A stretch of DNA of 42,419 nt from positions 1 to 42,419 of the IMG/VR virus record IMGVR_UViG_3300018059_000023. One strand, 5' to 3'. Within the stretch, counting starts at the first letter, position 1, and each line of letters begins with the position of its first letter. Made by a program: the position numbers and the translations under genes. This DNA is from a virus. Shown here piece by piece: positions 1 through 9,566 of the stretch. Below the pieces are notes generated by a model. It had not been told where the DNA came from, did no database searches, and saw only the letters and a list, made by a program, of their open reading frames with translations.

Positions 1-123
1 GAATGTCGGCGTCTGACACGCTGCCATCTGCCGACCATTCCTGAAGGATGCGTTCGGCTTCGAGTTCCTGCTGGGTCGTTTCTTGTTCTTTGCGCTGGAA
101 GTAATTCACGATCCCAGCCGGGA
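1..123. repeat. Terminal redundancy, left copy (circular contig)
   Basis: These 123 bases are identical to the last 123 bases of the window (42297-42419). A single large open frame reads through the junction without interruption when the ends are overlapped. The window is therefore a closed circle of about 42,296 bp, cut at an arbitrary point inside a gene. The short exact overlap may be an assembly artefact and need not be a biological terminal repeat. Confidence 0.95.
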
Positions 124-3100
124 AAAAAAGATTGCGGAGCGGGTCGATATACAGAGCGTCGCCCATCCAGTCGGGCATCCACGGGGCGGGGATTTTTATT
201 TTGCCGCGTAGTCTTTCAGGGATGTCTCTCTCGTATCGCTGTTGCTGCATATTGAGCCGTGCATAGTTCGAGAACCAGGCCGGCGCGTCAATTCCTCGCG
301 CTGCCCATGTTATGAAGCTGCGTGTCGAATACAGTTCGTAAGGCCATCCGACCTGTGTCCATCTGTCGAAGCCGTACTGCTTGCTGTAGTTGAGCATGGC
401 GAAGTCTCTCTGCTGTTCGCCGTAGCGCATGGTTGCCAGCTTCGAGGTTGCCATGTCACCCTGCACCTGCTTCACATACCGCTTGAGTTGTGCCTGTCCC
501 TCAGATGCCAGATCACGGACCGCGCCGTCGAGTGGTCGCTCGTCCAATTGCCTGACCGCACCTTCCTGCATTGCATCCAGAAGCGGACGCACGAACTGAC
601 TCCATCCCTGATCCAATGCTTCTGAGTGCGGAGTGAATTGACTGGCTGCGTCGAGTGCGCCGACGGGTTGGTTCGCGTCTGCGAGAACATCGCCTTCTGC
701 GGCGGTGCCGGATCTGATTGCTTTCAGGTTGCGCTTGACAGTCGGGACGGGTGGTGTCTCGGGTAACTGCTCTGCCTGTGCTTCCATCTCTGCTGTTGCC
801 TGGTCTGCGCGGTGCATGGCTTCGGCTACGGATTGTTCACGCGTGTCTGTCTCGGCGCGGGCGGCAGTTTCTTCCCATGATCGGACCATGAAAGCATCGA
901 AGGTCTCGCCCGTGGGCGCCAGGTCGTTAGCCTTCTCGGGCGGGAAGGACTCAAACAGATCGATCATGCGGGTCATGTTGCCAGACTGGACAACCGCGTC
1001 GAAGTCCTTTTGCCAGGAAGAAAGATTGAAGGACGGCTGCTGTGTCGGCTCTTCACCTGCCTTGATCTGCGCGCGTTTCTCCATCACATCACGGATGAAT
1101 TCAGGGGTGAGACGAGGGTCGTCAAGTCCTGTCAGGTCTTTTATCCCGCCGTATTCCTTCTTGCGCAGTGCACCCAACAAAGCAAAGCGGTCGCGTGTAA
1201 CGCCTCGATTGTATAACTCACCCTCACGCGTGTACCCCTCGGCAATACCCCAGACACCATTCACCTGCTCCGCGCGCGCGGCGGTATCTGCGGACTGTCT
1301 CTGCTCTGCCCGGGCAACCAGACCGTTGATCTCCTCTGCCTCACTCGGGCGTGTAGTCGAAGCAGGGGAGGGGAGCGCCTCGGTGCCAGTAGCCCCGCGT
1401 CCTCCGCCTTTGCGTACGACTCTCTCAAGTCTGGTGATCCCTTCCTGGTTGATCTTCTCCGCCTCCGCGATCAACAGGATCTTCGTCTCCCGGTAATACT
1501 TCTGCTTGGCGGCTTCTCTCTGCTGCTTCGGCATCTGTGCAAATTCACGCCGGGCTTTCTGTTCGCGCTTCACGATGTCATCGTTGAACTTTGTAACATC
1601 CTCCCACCATTTACGCGCGGCTTCCCCGGCTGCCGGTCCATACAGATCGCCATAGATGGAACCAAGCGACTGACCCATGCGTACTTCTGCGTCATGCTTG
1701 GATTTGAAAGCGCGCTGGAACTCAGCATCGATCAGGGTTTGGCTTGCGCTCCACTCTTCAATGGGTCGGCCTCCGTCGAAGAACTGCCGCCGCTCTGTCC
1801 TCATGAAGTCGTACGCCTGCTTCATGGCGCTGTCGGATTGTGCGATCGCAGACAACATCTCCATGGCTTTCGGGCTGCCGCTCCTGCCCCATGCGTCGAA
1901 GATCCCCTGGTAATTCGCGGCGGTGCGTGCATTGATCCGCCGGAACTCTGCATCGGAAATCGAGTACTGTGTCTCGATGGCTTTGCTTTTCATGGCGGGG
2001 TCGTCCAGTGTGGACAGGTCGCTCATCACTTCGCCTAACCTAAAGAAGTGATCCATCCAGGCATCGAAGCGGGTTGAGTCCACGCGCTGCACTACATCCA
2101 GCCCGGACGCTGCACCCTCCAATCCAACCTTCTGCCTAACGTGTTCGGCAATAGCTTTCAGATCCTCGCCTGTCTGCAAGTCGAGCCGATCCTGTGCGAT
2201 CTGGTCAGCGCGCCGGAATGCAGACTGGATACCGTCCGGGGTGGTCTGTCCCTTCAAGTAGCCGTCCAATGTATCAAGCACTCCCACCTTTTCCAGGAGA
2301 TCGGCTGCCTGTTGTGGCGTCAGTCCGGTCCGGCGGGCTGCGTCATCTACCAATGCGCGGGTCTGTACTCCCTCGAAGCGACCATACAATGCCTTCTCGA
2401 TCTCGCCCTGGTTCATGCCTGCTTCGATCGCTGCGTAGATCCGGCCAGGGTCAATCCCCATACCCTGCACTACCTTCGTCAACTGCGGGTCCATCGATCG
2501 GAACCCCACCCCCCGCCTCCAGGACTGCGACCAGAACTGTTTCATGGCAATACTGAATGCCTGCCGGCCTTCGCTCTTCTCCATCCAGGAAGAGAGCTTC
2601 GAGAACGGCATCCCTTTGCTGAGCCGCGAGAGTTTATCCTTTGCGTCGGCAAGGGTGCCCGTTCCCTTGACTGCTTTCTGCTGCGCTTCGGTGATCACGC
2701 CCGTACTGGTACTTGCCTGATCTACCATCCCGCCAATGCCTACACCCTCTTCGAAGCGGGCAGGCGTTGTTCCGAAGCGGTCCATCCAGCCGTTGATCTG
2801 GTCCGGCGTCAGGTAGCCAAAGACGCCCGAGGCCGCACGGTGGAGCATGTTCGATAGGCCGTTGGTGATGGCATAGCCAGGGGAAGCACCGAGAAGCAGG
2901 ATGGATTGTGCCGTCTTCATCAGTGCTGCGGTGCGAAAGAACGCAGACTTGGCTTCCGGTGTCTGGTCCAGCATCAGGCGGTTCGTGACAAACTCATCAA
3001 AGTGTGAGCCGAGGGAGTCCAGCATCATGGCTTTCCATTGCCCAGGGTGCCAGGGGAGCGCGCCGTCGCCGGTGAACACATCCACGATCTGTTTGAGACT

Positions 3101-5197
3101 GTCGGCATTGAAGCGCCCAGCTTGCACATCACCCAGGATCAGCCTTGCCGCGTCAGTATCGGACTGCTGTAGACGCGTAACCATTCTCTGAAAGTCCTGC
3201 TCTGCCGTGCCTCTGGCTGCCAGGTCGTCTAGAAGCTTGGATGGACTATCCCCCAGCACCTCCGCCACGCGGGTCAGCATGTCGCGGTTGGGCGCGCTCA
3301 TGTCCCAGGTCTGGACGATGCCATCCAGGACTGAGCCGTTGTATGCCTTGAGCGCCGGCAGGACTGTGTAGAATTCGGGACTGTCGGCAAACCTCGAGCC
3401 TAGTTCCTTCCACGTTTCCATGTCGCTGTTAGATAGCGCCTTGAGATACTTACCTGCCTCATGTGGATCATCGAAGCGCGTCAGGAGTGCCCCGATATTT
3501 TCATAGAACATCGATGCGCCGATCTGTGCCCGGCTCTGTGGGGTGAGACTGGTCATCTCCTGCACAAAGCCTGCCAGGTTCTTGCGTGGTGTGGGTGTGT
3601 CGAGGAGGCCAGCGCGCGTGAAGGGTCCTGCCCTGACCTGCCCCTGCTCGTTGACCCCTGCCACGAACCGGGAGAAGGCGCCCATCGTGTCCACCTTGAA
3701 GGATGGGTCAATCGTCAATGCCTGCCCCGTCTGCACCAGCGTCTTATAGGTTCTGGCTGCCTGCATGGGTCCGCTTGCTGTGCGCAGGGCTTCGGATGCA
3801 ACCTTGTTTCCTGTTACATCCGCGACGGCTTTCATGGCGCCCGTCTCTACCCTCGGCATGACGTTCAATGGGTCGGCGAGTGCCTGCCCTGCCATGTCGC
3901 TGATTTGCCCGACGACTCCATTCTGAAAGTCCTGCATCACCGCGCGGTAGTTCTCCCCGCCCTTGATCCGCTCGCGCGCTTCCGTGATCCGCTCCTGAAA
4001 TGTCTGCTCAAGATCAATCGGCTCGTTCGCCCCGAGGATCATCTCCTGTCCCTTGTACTTCTCCGGGTTGAGCATCAGGTCGGTGAGCTGCTTCACATAG
4101 AACACGGTCGGGACCGCCATCAGGAAGTCGCTGCCCTTCAAGTCTCTGACATCCACCTTAATCGCTTCCGCCACTGCCGGCCCAAGAGTTTCATACGTAA
4201 TAGCCCCCGTGTTCCAGGCACTCCATGCTTTATCGTCAAACGGATTGATGGCATTCCCTGCGTCCTTGTACAGGTCGGCTACGTTTTGGTTCGGGTCAAC
4301 TGCCGCGCCAATGGTTTGCACACCAAGCCCGATAGATTTTTCGGCAAACTCTGCGAGGAAGTTCAACCAGCCGAACACGCCGGCGGCCACGCCCTTCTGC
4401 TGCCAGGCTTCCTTGAGCGGATCATAGCCAGACTTCGCCGCGACGTATCCAAGCCCAGCACCGACCCCTGCGCCAATCGCACCACCCGCCGGACCCCCAC
4501 CCAGACCCAGCAACGCACCCTGCGCCGCGCCCATACTAGCCGGAGAAGACGATACCTCGTAATATAACTTCTGCCACTTGGGTAACTTCTCCCACTTGAA
4601 AGCAGGGTCGGCGAGGATCTGCTGCTGCATCCACTTGGGGTACTTCATGATCGCGCCGGATGCGTAGAACCCCGGATCAGAGAGCGCCTTCTGCCGCTGG
4701 TCTACCTCCACGTCTGACCAATTTGCATTACCACTGACGGCATCCTGGATCGTGGCCGGCGCATTTGAGATCTTCCCTGTGTCGTACTTCGTCGGCTCAT
4801 ACCCATACCCCGCCGCGATCTGCAATTGTGTCAGCGGTCTGGTTGGCTGGAACGTCGGGCTGGCGGCTGGCTGCGTTGTCTTCTGCTTTATGAGTAGTCC
4901 ATTGGGCGCGGTGCTGTAGTTGATCTGTAGGCTCTGGCTCTGCTGTGGCGCTGGCTGTGTCGGCTGGTTGTACCAGCTTGGATCAGGCTTCGGCGCGTCA
5001 TAGTTCTGCTCGAACCAGTTATCCTGCACCTTGACGCGTGCCCGCGCATAACGATCAGCGATGTCCTGAGTAGACAAGCCCTCCGTCTGGTAGTTCAGAA
5101 GTCCGTACTTCTCAAGGTAGCGGTCCATCTTCTCGCGCTGGGCGGGCGAGTCGATACGCTTGGGTTTCTTCGGGCGCTGCCAGTATTTATTTGCCAT
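1..5197 (-). CDS. Giant 2194-aa virion/ejection protein candidate, N-terminal 1732 residues
   Basis: The ATG at 5197 opens a frame with no stop down to base 1. It continues in the same frame from 42296 to a stop at 40909, giving 2194 residues in all (frame check: 5197 minus 109 is divisible by 3). The N-terminus is basic and then Gln/Pro-rich. Residues about 215-255 form a Gly/Ala-rich hydrophobic stretch that could insert into or cross a membrane. The remainder is mostly soluble and helix-rich with many charged Glu/Lys/Arg segments. It follows terminase, portal and three small genes and overlaps the preceding small gene by 11 nt, so it is late-expressed. In short-tailed phages, very large proteins near the portal are usually internal ejection proteins, transglycosylases or virion RNA polymerases. 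I see no lysozyme or polymerase motif, so the exact role is unknown. A tape-measure-like role is also possible. Confidence 0.85.
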   Translation of the reverse strand, partial: MANKYWQRPKKPKRIDSPAQREKMDRYLEKYGLLNYQTEGLSTQDIADRYARARVKVQDNWFEQNYDAPKPDPSWYNQPTQPAPQQSQSLQINYSTAPNGLLIKQKTTQPAASPTFQPTRPLTQLQIAAGYGYEPTKYDTGKISNAPATIQDAVSGNANWSDVEVDQRQKALSDPGFYASGAIMKYPKWMQQQILADPAFKWEKLPKWQKLYYEVSSSPASMGAAQGALLGLGGGPAGGAIGAGVGAGLGYVAAKSGYDPLKEAWQQKGVAAGVFGWLNFLAEFAEKSIGLGVQTIGAAVDPNQNVADLYKDAGNAINPFDDKAWSAWNTGAITYETLGPAVAEAIKVDVRDLKGSDFLMAVPTVFYVKQLTDLMLNPEKYKGQEMILGANEPIDLEQTFQERITEARERIKGGENYRAVMQDFQNGVVGQISDMAGQALADPLNVMPRVETGAMKAVADVTGNKVASEALRTASGPMQAARTYKTLVQTGQALTIDPSFKVDTMGAFSRFVAGVNEQGQVRAGPFTRAGLLDTPTPRKNLAGFVQEMTSLTPQSRAQIGASMFYENIGALLTRFDDPHEAGKYLKALSNSDMETWKELGSRFADSPEFYTVLPALKAYNGSVLDGIVQTWDMSAPNRDMLTRVAEVLGDSPSKLLDDLAARGTAEQDFQRMVTRLQQSDTDAARLILGDVQAGRFNADSLKQIVDVFTGDGALPWHPGQWKAMMLDSLGSHFDEFVTNRLMLDQTPEAKSAFFRTAALMKTAQSILLLGASPGYAITNGLSNMLHRAASGVFGYLTPDQINGWMDRFGTTPARFEEGVGIGGMVDQASTSTGVITEAQQKAVKGTGTLADAKDKLSRLSKGMPFSKLSSWMEKSEGRQAFSIAMKQFWSQSWRRGVGFRSMDPQLTKVVQGMGIDPGRIYAAIEAGMNQGEIEKALYGRFEGVQTRALVDDAARRTGLTPQQAADLLEKVGVLDTLDGYLKGQTTPDGIQSAFRRADQIAQDRLDLQTGEDLKAIAEHVRQKVGLEGAASGLDVVQRVDSTRFDAWMDHFFRLGEVMSDLSTLDDPAMKSKAIETQYSISDAEFRRINARTAANYQGIFDAWGRSGSPKAMEMLSAIAQSDSAMKQAYDFMRTERRQFFDGGRPIEEWSASQTLIDAEFQRAFKSKHDAEVRMGQSLGSIYGDLYGPAAGEAARKWWEDVTKFNDDIVKREQKARREFAQMPKQQREAAKQKYYRETKILLIAEAEKINQEGITRLERVVRKGGGRGATGTEALPSPASTTRPSEAEEINGLVARAEQRQSADTAARAEQVNGVWGIAEGYTREGELYNRGVTRDRFALLGALRKKEYGGIKDLTGLDDPRLTPEFIRDVMEKRAQIKAGEEPTQQPSFNLSSWQKDFDAVVQSGNMTRMIDLFESFPPEKANDLAPTGETFDAFMVRSWEETAARAETDTREQSVAEAMHRADQATAEMEAQAEQLPETPPVPTVKRNLKAIRSGTAAEGDVLADANQPVGALDAASQFTPHSEALDQGWSQFVRPLLDAMQEGAVRQLDERPLDGAVRDLASEGQAQLKRYVKQVQGDMATSKLATMRYGEQQRDFAMLNYSKQYGFDRWTQVGWPYELYSTRSFITWAARGIDAPAWFSNYARLNMQQQRYERDIPERLRGKIKIPAPWMPDWMGDALYIDPLRNLFFPAGIVNYFQRKEQETTQQELEAERILQEWSADGSVSDADI

Positions 5198-5432
5198 TTG
5201 TCCTTCTAGTTGTAGTGATAGGTTGTGCCAATGCCGGGGTATTGTAGTGCCGACGAAGGGCACCCGTTGCGCGATTATTTCTCGTGAATGAAACAAAAAC
5301 CTTACCGCCTTCGAGTCTAACTTGCAGATCGTGGACGAGCGCGCAATCACAACACGCAAAATTCAGACCTACACCAGGACGCACTTCTATTTCTTGATGA
5401 TCATGAAATTGTTTATATTTTGATTTCGCCAC
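5187..5432 (-). CDS. Small cysteine-motif phage protein
   Basis: 81-aa protein, ATG at 5432. The central motif CCDCALVHDL followed by a beta-rich stretch and NNRATGALRR resembles a small family often seen near phage structural or packaging genes (CCDC/DCGLVH pattern). The Cys-Cys-x-Cys and His suggest metal binding. It lies between the Gly/Tyr-rich protein and the giant gene, overlapping the latter by 11 nt, so the two are probably translated together. The function is unknown. Confidence 0.7.
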   Translation of the reverse strand: MAKSKYKQFHDHQEIEVRPGVGLNFACCDCALVHDLQVRLEGGKVFVSFTRNNRATGALRRHYNTPALAQPITTTRRTNGK

Positions 5433-5439
5433 ACAACAC

Positions 5440-6192
5440 CTAGCCTATCGACCAGTTCGCAAGACCACGTGCCCAGGCCGGCGCGTTGTCGTACTGAGCC
5501 TTTTCATATTGCTGCGGCTGATACCCTCCATACCTGCTGCCTCCACCACCTCGACGCTTCTTGCTGCCATACCCGCCATAGCCATACCCTCCGCTGCCTG
5601 AAGTGGTTGATGTAGTCGGCGTGGTTGGGGTGCCGGGGTGCCGGAAGTAGAAGTCGTCCCGTGGTGATTCGGGTGGCTGGATCGGGCCACGTGCCGCCCC
5701 TTGCTGTGCATATTGCTGAGCTATCTGGTTCCACCACGCGGGAGGCTGCACAGAAGCCGGCATGTTGACGCTCATCCATGCGGGGTTGTTGTATTTCAAC
5801 TCCGGGTTCTGGGCTGTGTTGTTGTACGGCTGGGCGGCAAGTGTCTGCTGCTGCGCGATCTGCCATGGCTGTATGCCGTAGGGGTTAGCCGGGGTGGTCG
5901 CTGGTCTATTGACGTTGAGCCAGGATGGATTGTTGTACTTCAGTTCCGGGTTCTGGACTGTCCTGTCGCCTGGGACGGGAGCCGTCGGCGTTCCGTATTG
6001 CTGTTGGTACTGCTGAGCTATCTGGTTCCACGATTGGGGCGGTGTCGGCGCGCCGGGTGTGATTGCGTCTGGTCTGGACTGGCTGGCTGCCACGTTGGTG
6101 CCGGTCGCGCGCTGCTGGTTCAACTCGGACACGATTTGGTTATATCGTTTCTTTGCCTCGAAACGTTCCCTGGCTTTGTTTACTTTTGCCAT
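5440..6192 (-). CDS. Low-complexity Gln/Pro/Gly/Tyr-rich protein with internal repeats
   Basis: 250 aa, ATG at 6192 preceded by a good Shine-Dalgarno (AGGAG). A basic N-terminal helix (about residues 1-30) is followed by a disordered Gln/Pro region carrying two copies of a repeat. WNQIAQQY occurs at about 55 and 155, and QNPELKYNNP followed by W(L/M)xVN occurs at about 81 and 128. The C-terminal third is Thr/Ser-rich, then Gly/Tyr/Arg-rich (GYGYGGYGSKKRRGGGG). The tail is composed like phase-separating or nucleic-acid-binding segments. Located between portal and the giant protein, it is probably a minor virion or assembly protein. No homologue is recognised. Confidence 0.75.
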   Translation of the reverse strand: MAKVNKARERFEAKKRYNQIVSELNQQRATGTNVAASQSRPDAITPGAPTPPQSWNQIAQQYQQQYGTPTAPVPGDRTVQNPELKYNNPSWLNVNRPATTPANPYGIQPWQIAQQQTLAAQPYNNTAQNPELKYNNPAWMSVNMPASVQPPAWWNQIAQQYAQQGAARGPIQPPESPRDDFYFRHPGTPTTPTTSTTSGSGGYGYGGYGSKKRRGGGGSRYGGYQPQQYEKAQYDNAPAWARGLANWSIG

Positions 6193-6194
6193 AA

Positions 6195-6410
6195 CTAACT
6201 CCTTTCTTCCATAGCCGCCATCAGCGCACGGTATTCTTCCGGTCGTTCATTGGCAAACTGATCCTTCATCTCGTCAGGCGCACTCATCCAGGCTTCCCGG
6301 ACCTTTGCCTTCATCTGGGGTTCGGCGAGTTCGGTCATCACTTCCCGGATAAGTTCCTGAACTTCGGCGGTCGCCTCAAGCATCACGTCACGCAGATCGA
6401 AGTCGTCCAT
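6195..6410 (-). CDS. Small acidic helical protein downstream of portal
   Basis: 71 aa, ATG at 6410, overlapping the end of the portal gene by 23 nt and ending 2 bp before the next start. Nearly all predicted helix, rich in Glu, Met and Ala. The size, charge and position after portal would suit a small chaperone or head-assembly protein, but that is inference. No motif is recognised. Confidence 0.65.
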   Translation of the reverse strand: MDDFDLRDVMLEATAEVQELIREVMTELAEPQMKAKVREAWMSAPDEMKDQFANERPEEYRALMAAMEERS

Positions 6411-8166
6411 TGGGTCTCTCCTGTGGTCCCGGCATTGCGTCCGTCATCGGCATTTCTTCCAGTCCCGGCTGTCCGCTTTGTGGAGGCATCTCACTGTCTT
6501 GCATCATCGAGCCGTCCGGCATCTGGTGCATTCCTGACTGCGCTTCACCTGGTGGTACCGCCGTTCCTGGTGGTACTTCAGGTTGTTTCGGCTGCCCTCC
6601 CTGTCCCATGGCTGCCATGATGAACTGCTGCATGATCTCCTCGTTTTGCAGGATGTTGCCGATGATGGCTTTTCGGAACTCTTCCTTGGTCTTCTGCCGG
6701 AACATGGCATTGCTATCCGCAATCTTCAATAGGTTTGTGTTGAGCCATTCGTCTGAGACATTCGCGCCGGAGGTTTTGAGCTGCGTCACGATCTGGCTAT
6801 TACGGAGGTCGTCCTGCTGTAAGTCGGGTTCAAGCGCCACTTCCAATTCGATGTTATCGGGGATCTCATCGGGCGCGATCAGGTCATTCTCGATCCCCTC
6901 GGCTTTGATGCGTTGCAGGATGTGCAGGAATGAGTCCTTGTAACACTGCTCCTGTGCTTCGATTGGGTCTATGGCCGGGAGTTTGCCGGCGTTCATCTGC
7001 ATAACATAGGAGGAAAAGGTCGCGGCGTCTGATGCCCCGCCGATAGTCTGTTCCTGAATGGTTGACTGCCCGGTCTGCTGCTCCATCAAGTTCTTGAGCT
7101 GGATGACATCGCCGTCGATCACCTGCACGTTCTCCATCTTGCCTTTGGTCGTGATGATCTTCACGCCGCCGGTGTAATCCACTTTGATCTCGCTGGTGTC
7201 GTCCGGGTCGCGCAGGATTGTCGGACCGGGCAAGCCCTGGGTGTAGATGGCCGTGAAGAGATAGGTCCAGAATAGGTTCTCGCGCTTATCCCATTCGCCC
7301 TTGGCATACGCATACAGGAAGGATTGAAGCTGTTCCTCCGGCTTATGAAAGAGCGTCGAGCCGCCGGCATACCTGACAAAGATCGGGATCGAGGTCACAC
7401 CTTCGTACTCTCCTGACTCACCAATGCTCAGCCACTCGCCGGCAAAGAGCGTCACACCTATGCACTCCACCAGCCGCTGGTTATAGTGGAAGAAGTCCTG
7501 CACGGTGTAGTCTGTATCGTCCTTGAACTTCGTTGGGTCACAACTCCATTCCTCCTTGATCTCATAACCCTTGAGGATGTACTCTTGCAGGTGTCCACTC
7601 AATCCATACCGTCCCCACTCCGGGTAGCTTTCCTTCGGGTTCAGTGTGTCGAATAGGAACGGCGTCCGCTTGCGGATGGTCTTGAGCTGGTTGACGATGA
7701 ACTTATCCGTTGGGGAATCATAGCCTTTCCTGGCTTCGATCAGGTCATCCACACTATTGACACTCAGCACAACTGGTCCATACAGGATCGCGGCGAGGTT
7801 GGTATCGCGTTCGGTGCGCGCGCTCTTGTATTCACCACTGATCTTGAGCATGGTCTTGAGTGCTGCTTCGATCTTGTCCGACTCTTGCGCCGGCTCGCCT
7901 GTCTTATCCTTAACCTTGATGTGGATCTCGGATGTGTCGAGGATGCGCTTTAGTCCTGTGACTTTATCCCGCCCACCTGGGGAGGCTGTGATCTTCCAGT
8001 CGTTGGGGTCGACTCCGCTATCCTTCGGCTTCTCGATGTTCTTCATAAAGTAGATCTCTTCGTAGCGCGTGAAGAGCTGGTTGCGTTCGCCGTAGCTGGT
8101 CTTGATCTGCTCGCGCCGGATGCGTAGCTTCTGGATCTCTTCGGTTGATAAATCGATTGTCGTCAT
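6388..8166 (-). CDS. Portal protein
   Basis: 592 aa, ATG at 8166, overlapping the end of the large terminase by 4 nt. The portal forms the dodecameric ring at the capsid vertex through which DNA enters and leaves. The N-terminus is a helical stem (EEIQKLRIRREQIK). It is followed by a mixed alpha/beta wing containing DTSEIHIKVKDK and TNLAAILYGPVVLSVNSVDD, typical of podovirus-type portals. The last 90 residues are Met/Pro/Gly/Gln-rich and probably disordered (a flexible C-terminal barrel or tail). Size and position immediately after large terminase support the call; no single catalytic motif can be checked. Confidence 0.85.
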   Translation of the reverse strand: MTTIDLSTEEIQKLRIRREQIKTSYGERNQLFTRYEEIYFMKNIEKPKDSGVDPNDWKITASPGGRDKVTGLKRILDTSEIHIKVKDKTGEPAQESDKIEAALKTMLKISGEYKSARTERDTNLAAILYGPVVLSVNSVDDLIEARKGYDSPTDKFIVNQLKTIRKRTPFLFDTLNPKESYPEWGRYGLSGHLQEYILKGYEIKEEWSCDPTKFKDDTDYTVQDFFHYNQRLVECIGVTLFAGEWLSIGESGEYEGVTSIPIFVRYAGGSTLFHKPEEQLQSFLYAYAKGEWDKRENLFWTYLFTAIYTQGLPGPTILRDPDDTSEIKVDYTGGVKIITTKGKMENVQVIDGDVIQLKNLMEQQTGQSTIQEQTIGGASDAATFSSYVMQMNAGKLPAIDPIEAQEQCYKDSFLHILQRIKAEGIENDLIAPDEIPDNIELEVALEPDLQQDDLRNSQIVTQLKTSGANVSDEWLNTNLLKIADSNAMFRQKTKEEFRKAIIGNILQNEEIMQQFIMAAMGQGGQPKQPEVPPGTAVPPGEAQSGMHQMPDGSMMQDSEMPPQSGQPGLEEMPMTDAMPGPQERPNGRLRSA

Positions 8167-9566
8167 AATCCTCTCACTCCTGCCATCGGGTGGCGTTGCT
8201 GGTCCTTCGGTGATTGTCTCTGCTCGGCTTTCCGTTCGTTGGTCAGGCCGTAGCGGGCGGTGTCATACGCGTGGTCCTCCTGGTCGGTGTCGACATCTTC
8301 CGGGTTGGTCTTGTCAGACGCGAGGGATGACATCTGTTCGATCAGATGCGGGCATGTCTCGAATACCTGCAAGCCTGGCTCACCGTCGGGAAGATCTGCA
8401 AGCAGGTTGTGCATCTTGCGGATGCCTGAGAGCCTGTCGTTGTCGGCCTTTGTAAGTAGTATCCCCTCCGCTTTGTATTCGTCGGCGGTTGAATAAACCT
8501 TTCCTTCCATGTTCTTCCGCTGCCATAAGGCGGGGTCGGCGTAGTGTGCAAAGTATGTCTCGCTCTCTGGTGACATGTCCAGAATGCCGCGCGCCTGCTG
8601 CCGGTCGGTGAGACCAGCCTGATAATATTCCCGATAGATGTAGACCCGGCGCGTGTCGGGGTCTTTGGTCAACCAGTGATTACAGAACGGCGAACGGAAC
8701 CCCCCATCAGTAGCTTTCCATTTCAGCCAGTGCGCAGGGATCTCAAACGGCCGGACGACATGTCTCTCCCGATTCCAATCAGGGAAGGCCATGCCTGCGA
8801 ACGCGTCCCAGTCTCCATCTCGCCACGCCTTACCGAGGGGGCCGGTTAGACTGTCCAGCCACGCGTGATACTCCGGGTTGGTGAATGGGTTATGGATGTG
8901 GGTTACATCAAAGAAGCGCGTCAGCCTCTCAATCCCCTTGCGGAACGGCTCAATGAACATCCGCTTGAACCACAACAGACCAATGCCGTCGGCGTTGGTG
9001 CTCAGGTAGATCCTTGGTCTCCAGTTCGGCTTCGAGGTGCGCAACGACCCGCGCAGTTTATCCTTCTTGGTCTCGCTGATCTGCGTACACTCCTCAATTA
9101 CGATCACGTCATACTCGATACCCAAATACTTTTCAATATCCTTCTCGTCTTTGAAGCCGCCGATCACAATCCTTGAGCTGTTCTTGAGCGAGACGCCGTC
9201 GGCAGTCGGTGTGTGGGGGGTGTAGCGAAACACGCCGCGTACAATATCATCAAGCGACTCCCTGGCTGCCTTCATGATCTTGCGCAGGAAGAGAACCTTG
9301 AGAGCATCCACCCGCAGGCAGTCGTCTAGGCACTGCGCCATGATCGCGTGGGATTTTCCCGGTCCACGTTTGCCGCCAAGTGCAATCCACTCCGGCCCAC
9401 CCTGTTTGTCTGCGGCCCTGGCCGCGGCGTGGAAGGGAAGCATTCCTGCAAGCGGAACATACCCAGCCTTCGCGAAACACTCTGCCTGGTCGCGTGGACA
9501 GCCGGCGTCACGCATGGCGATCAGCATATTCTCAATTCGTTCGTCAGCCTGGATTGTTACGACCAT
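8163..9566 (-). CDS. terL: Large terminase subunit (TerL)
   Basis: 467 aa, ATG at 9566, overlapping the small terminase by 23 nt. It is the DNA-packaging motor ATPase and headful/site nuclease. Walker A is GKRGPGKS at residues 65-72 and Walker B with the catalytic Glu is VIVIEE at about 154-159. A coupling-type segment YLSTNADG follows near 190. The C-terminal RNase H-like nuclease half starts near 285 (TDGGFRSPFCNHW) with further acidic residues in YADPALW. Gene order TerS-TerL-portal is canonical. The packaging type (cos, pac or headful) cannot be decided from this sequence. Confidence 0.93.
   Translation of the reverse strand: MVVTIQADERIENMLIAMRDAGCPRDQAECFAKAGYVPLAGMLPFHAAARAADKQGGPEWIALGGKRGPGKSHAIMAQCLDDCLRVDALKVLFLRKIMKAARESLDDIVRGVFRYTPHTPTADGVSLKNSSRIVIGGFKDEKDIEKYLGIEYDVIVIEECTQISETKKDKLRGSLRTSKPNWRPRIYLSTNADGIGLLWFKRMFIEPFRKGIERLTRFFDVTHIHNPFTNPEYHAWLDSLTGPLGKAWRDGDWDAFAGMAFPDWNRERHVVRPFEIPAHWLKWKATDGGFRSPFCNHWLTKDPDTRRVYIYREYYQAGLTDRQQARGILDMSPESETYFAHYADPALWQRKNMEGKVYSTADEYKAEGILLTKADNDRLSGIRKMHNLLADLPDGEPGLQVFETCPHLIEQMSSLASDKTNPEDVDTDQEDHAYDTARYGLTNERKAEQRQSPKDQQRHPMAGVRGL

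Noticed and set aside
705-1496. 263-aa plus-strand open frame
   Set aside because: It is antisense to the giant gene, has Ser/Arg-rich low-quality composition, no ribosome site and no domain.
3461-4567. 368-aa plus-strand open frame
   Set aside because: It lies opposite the giant gene and arises from that gene's codon bias; Cys/His/Arg-rich with no motif.
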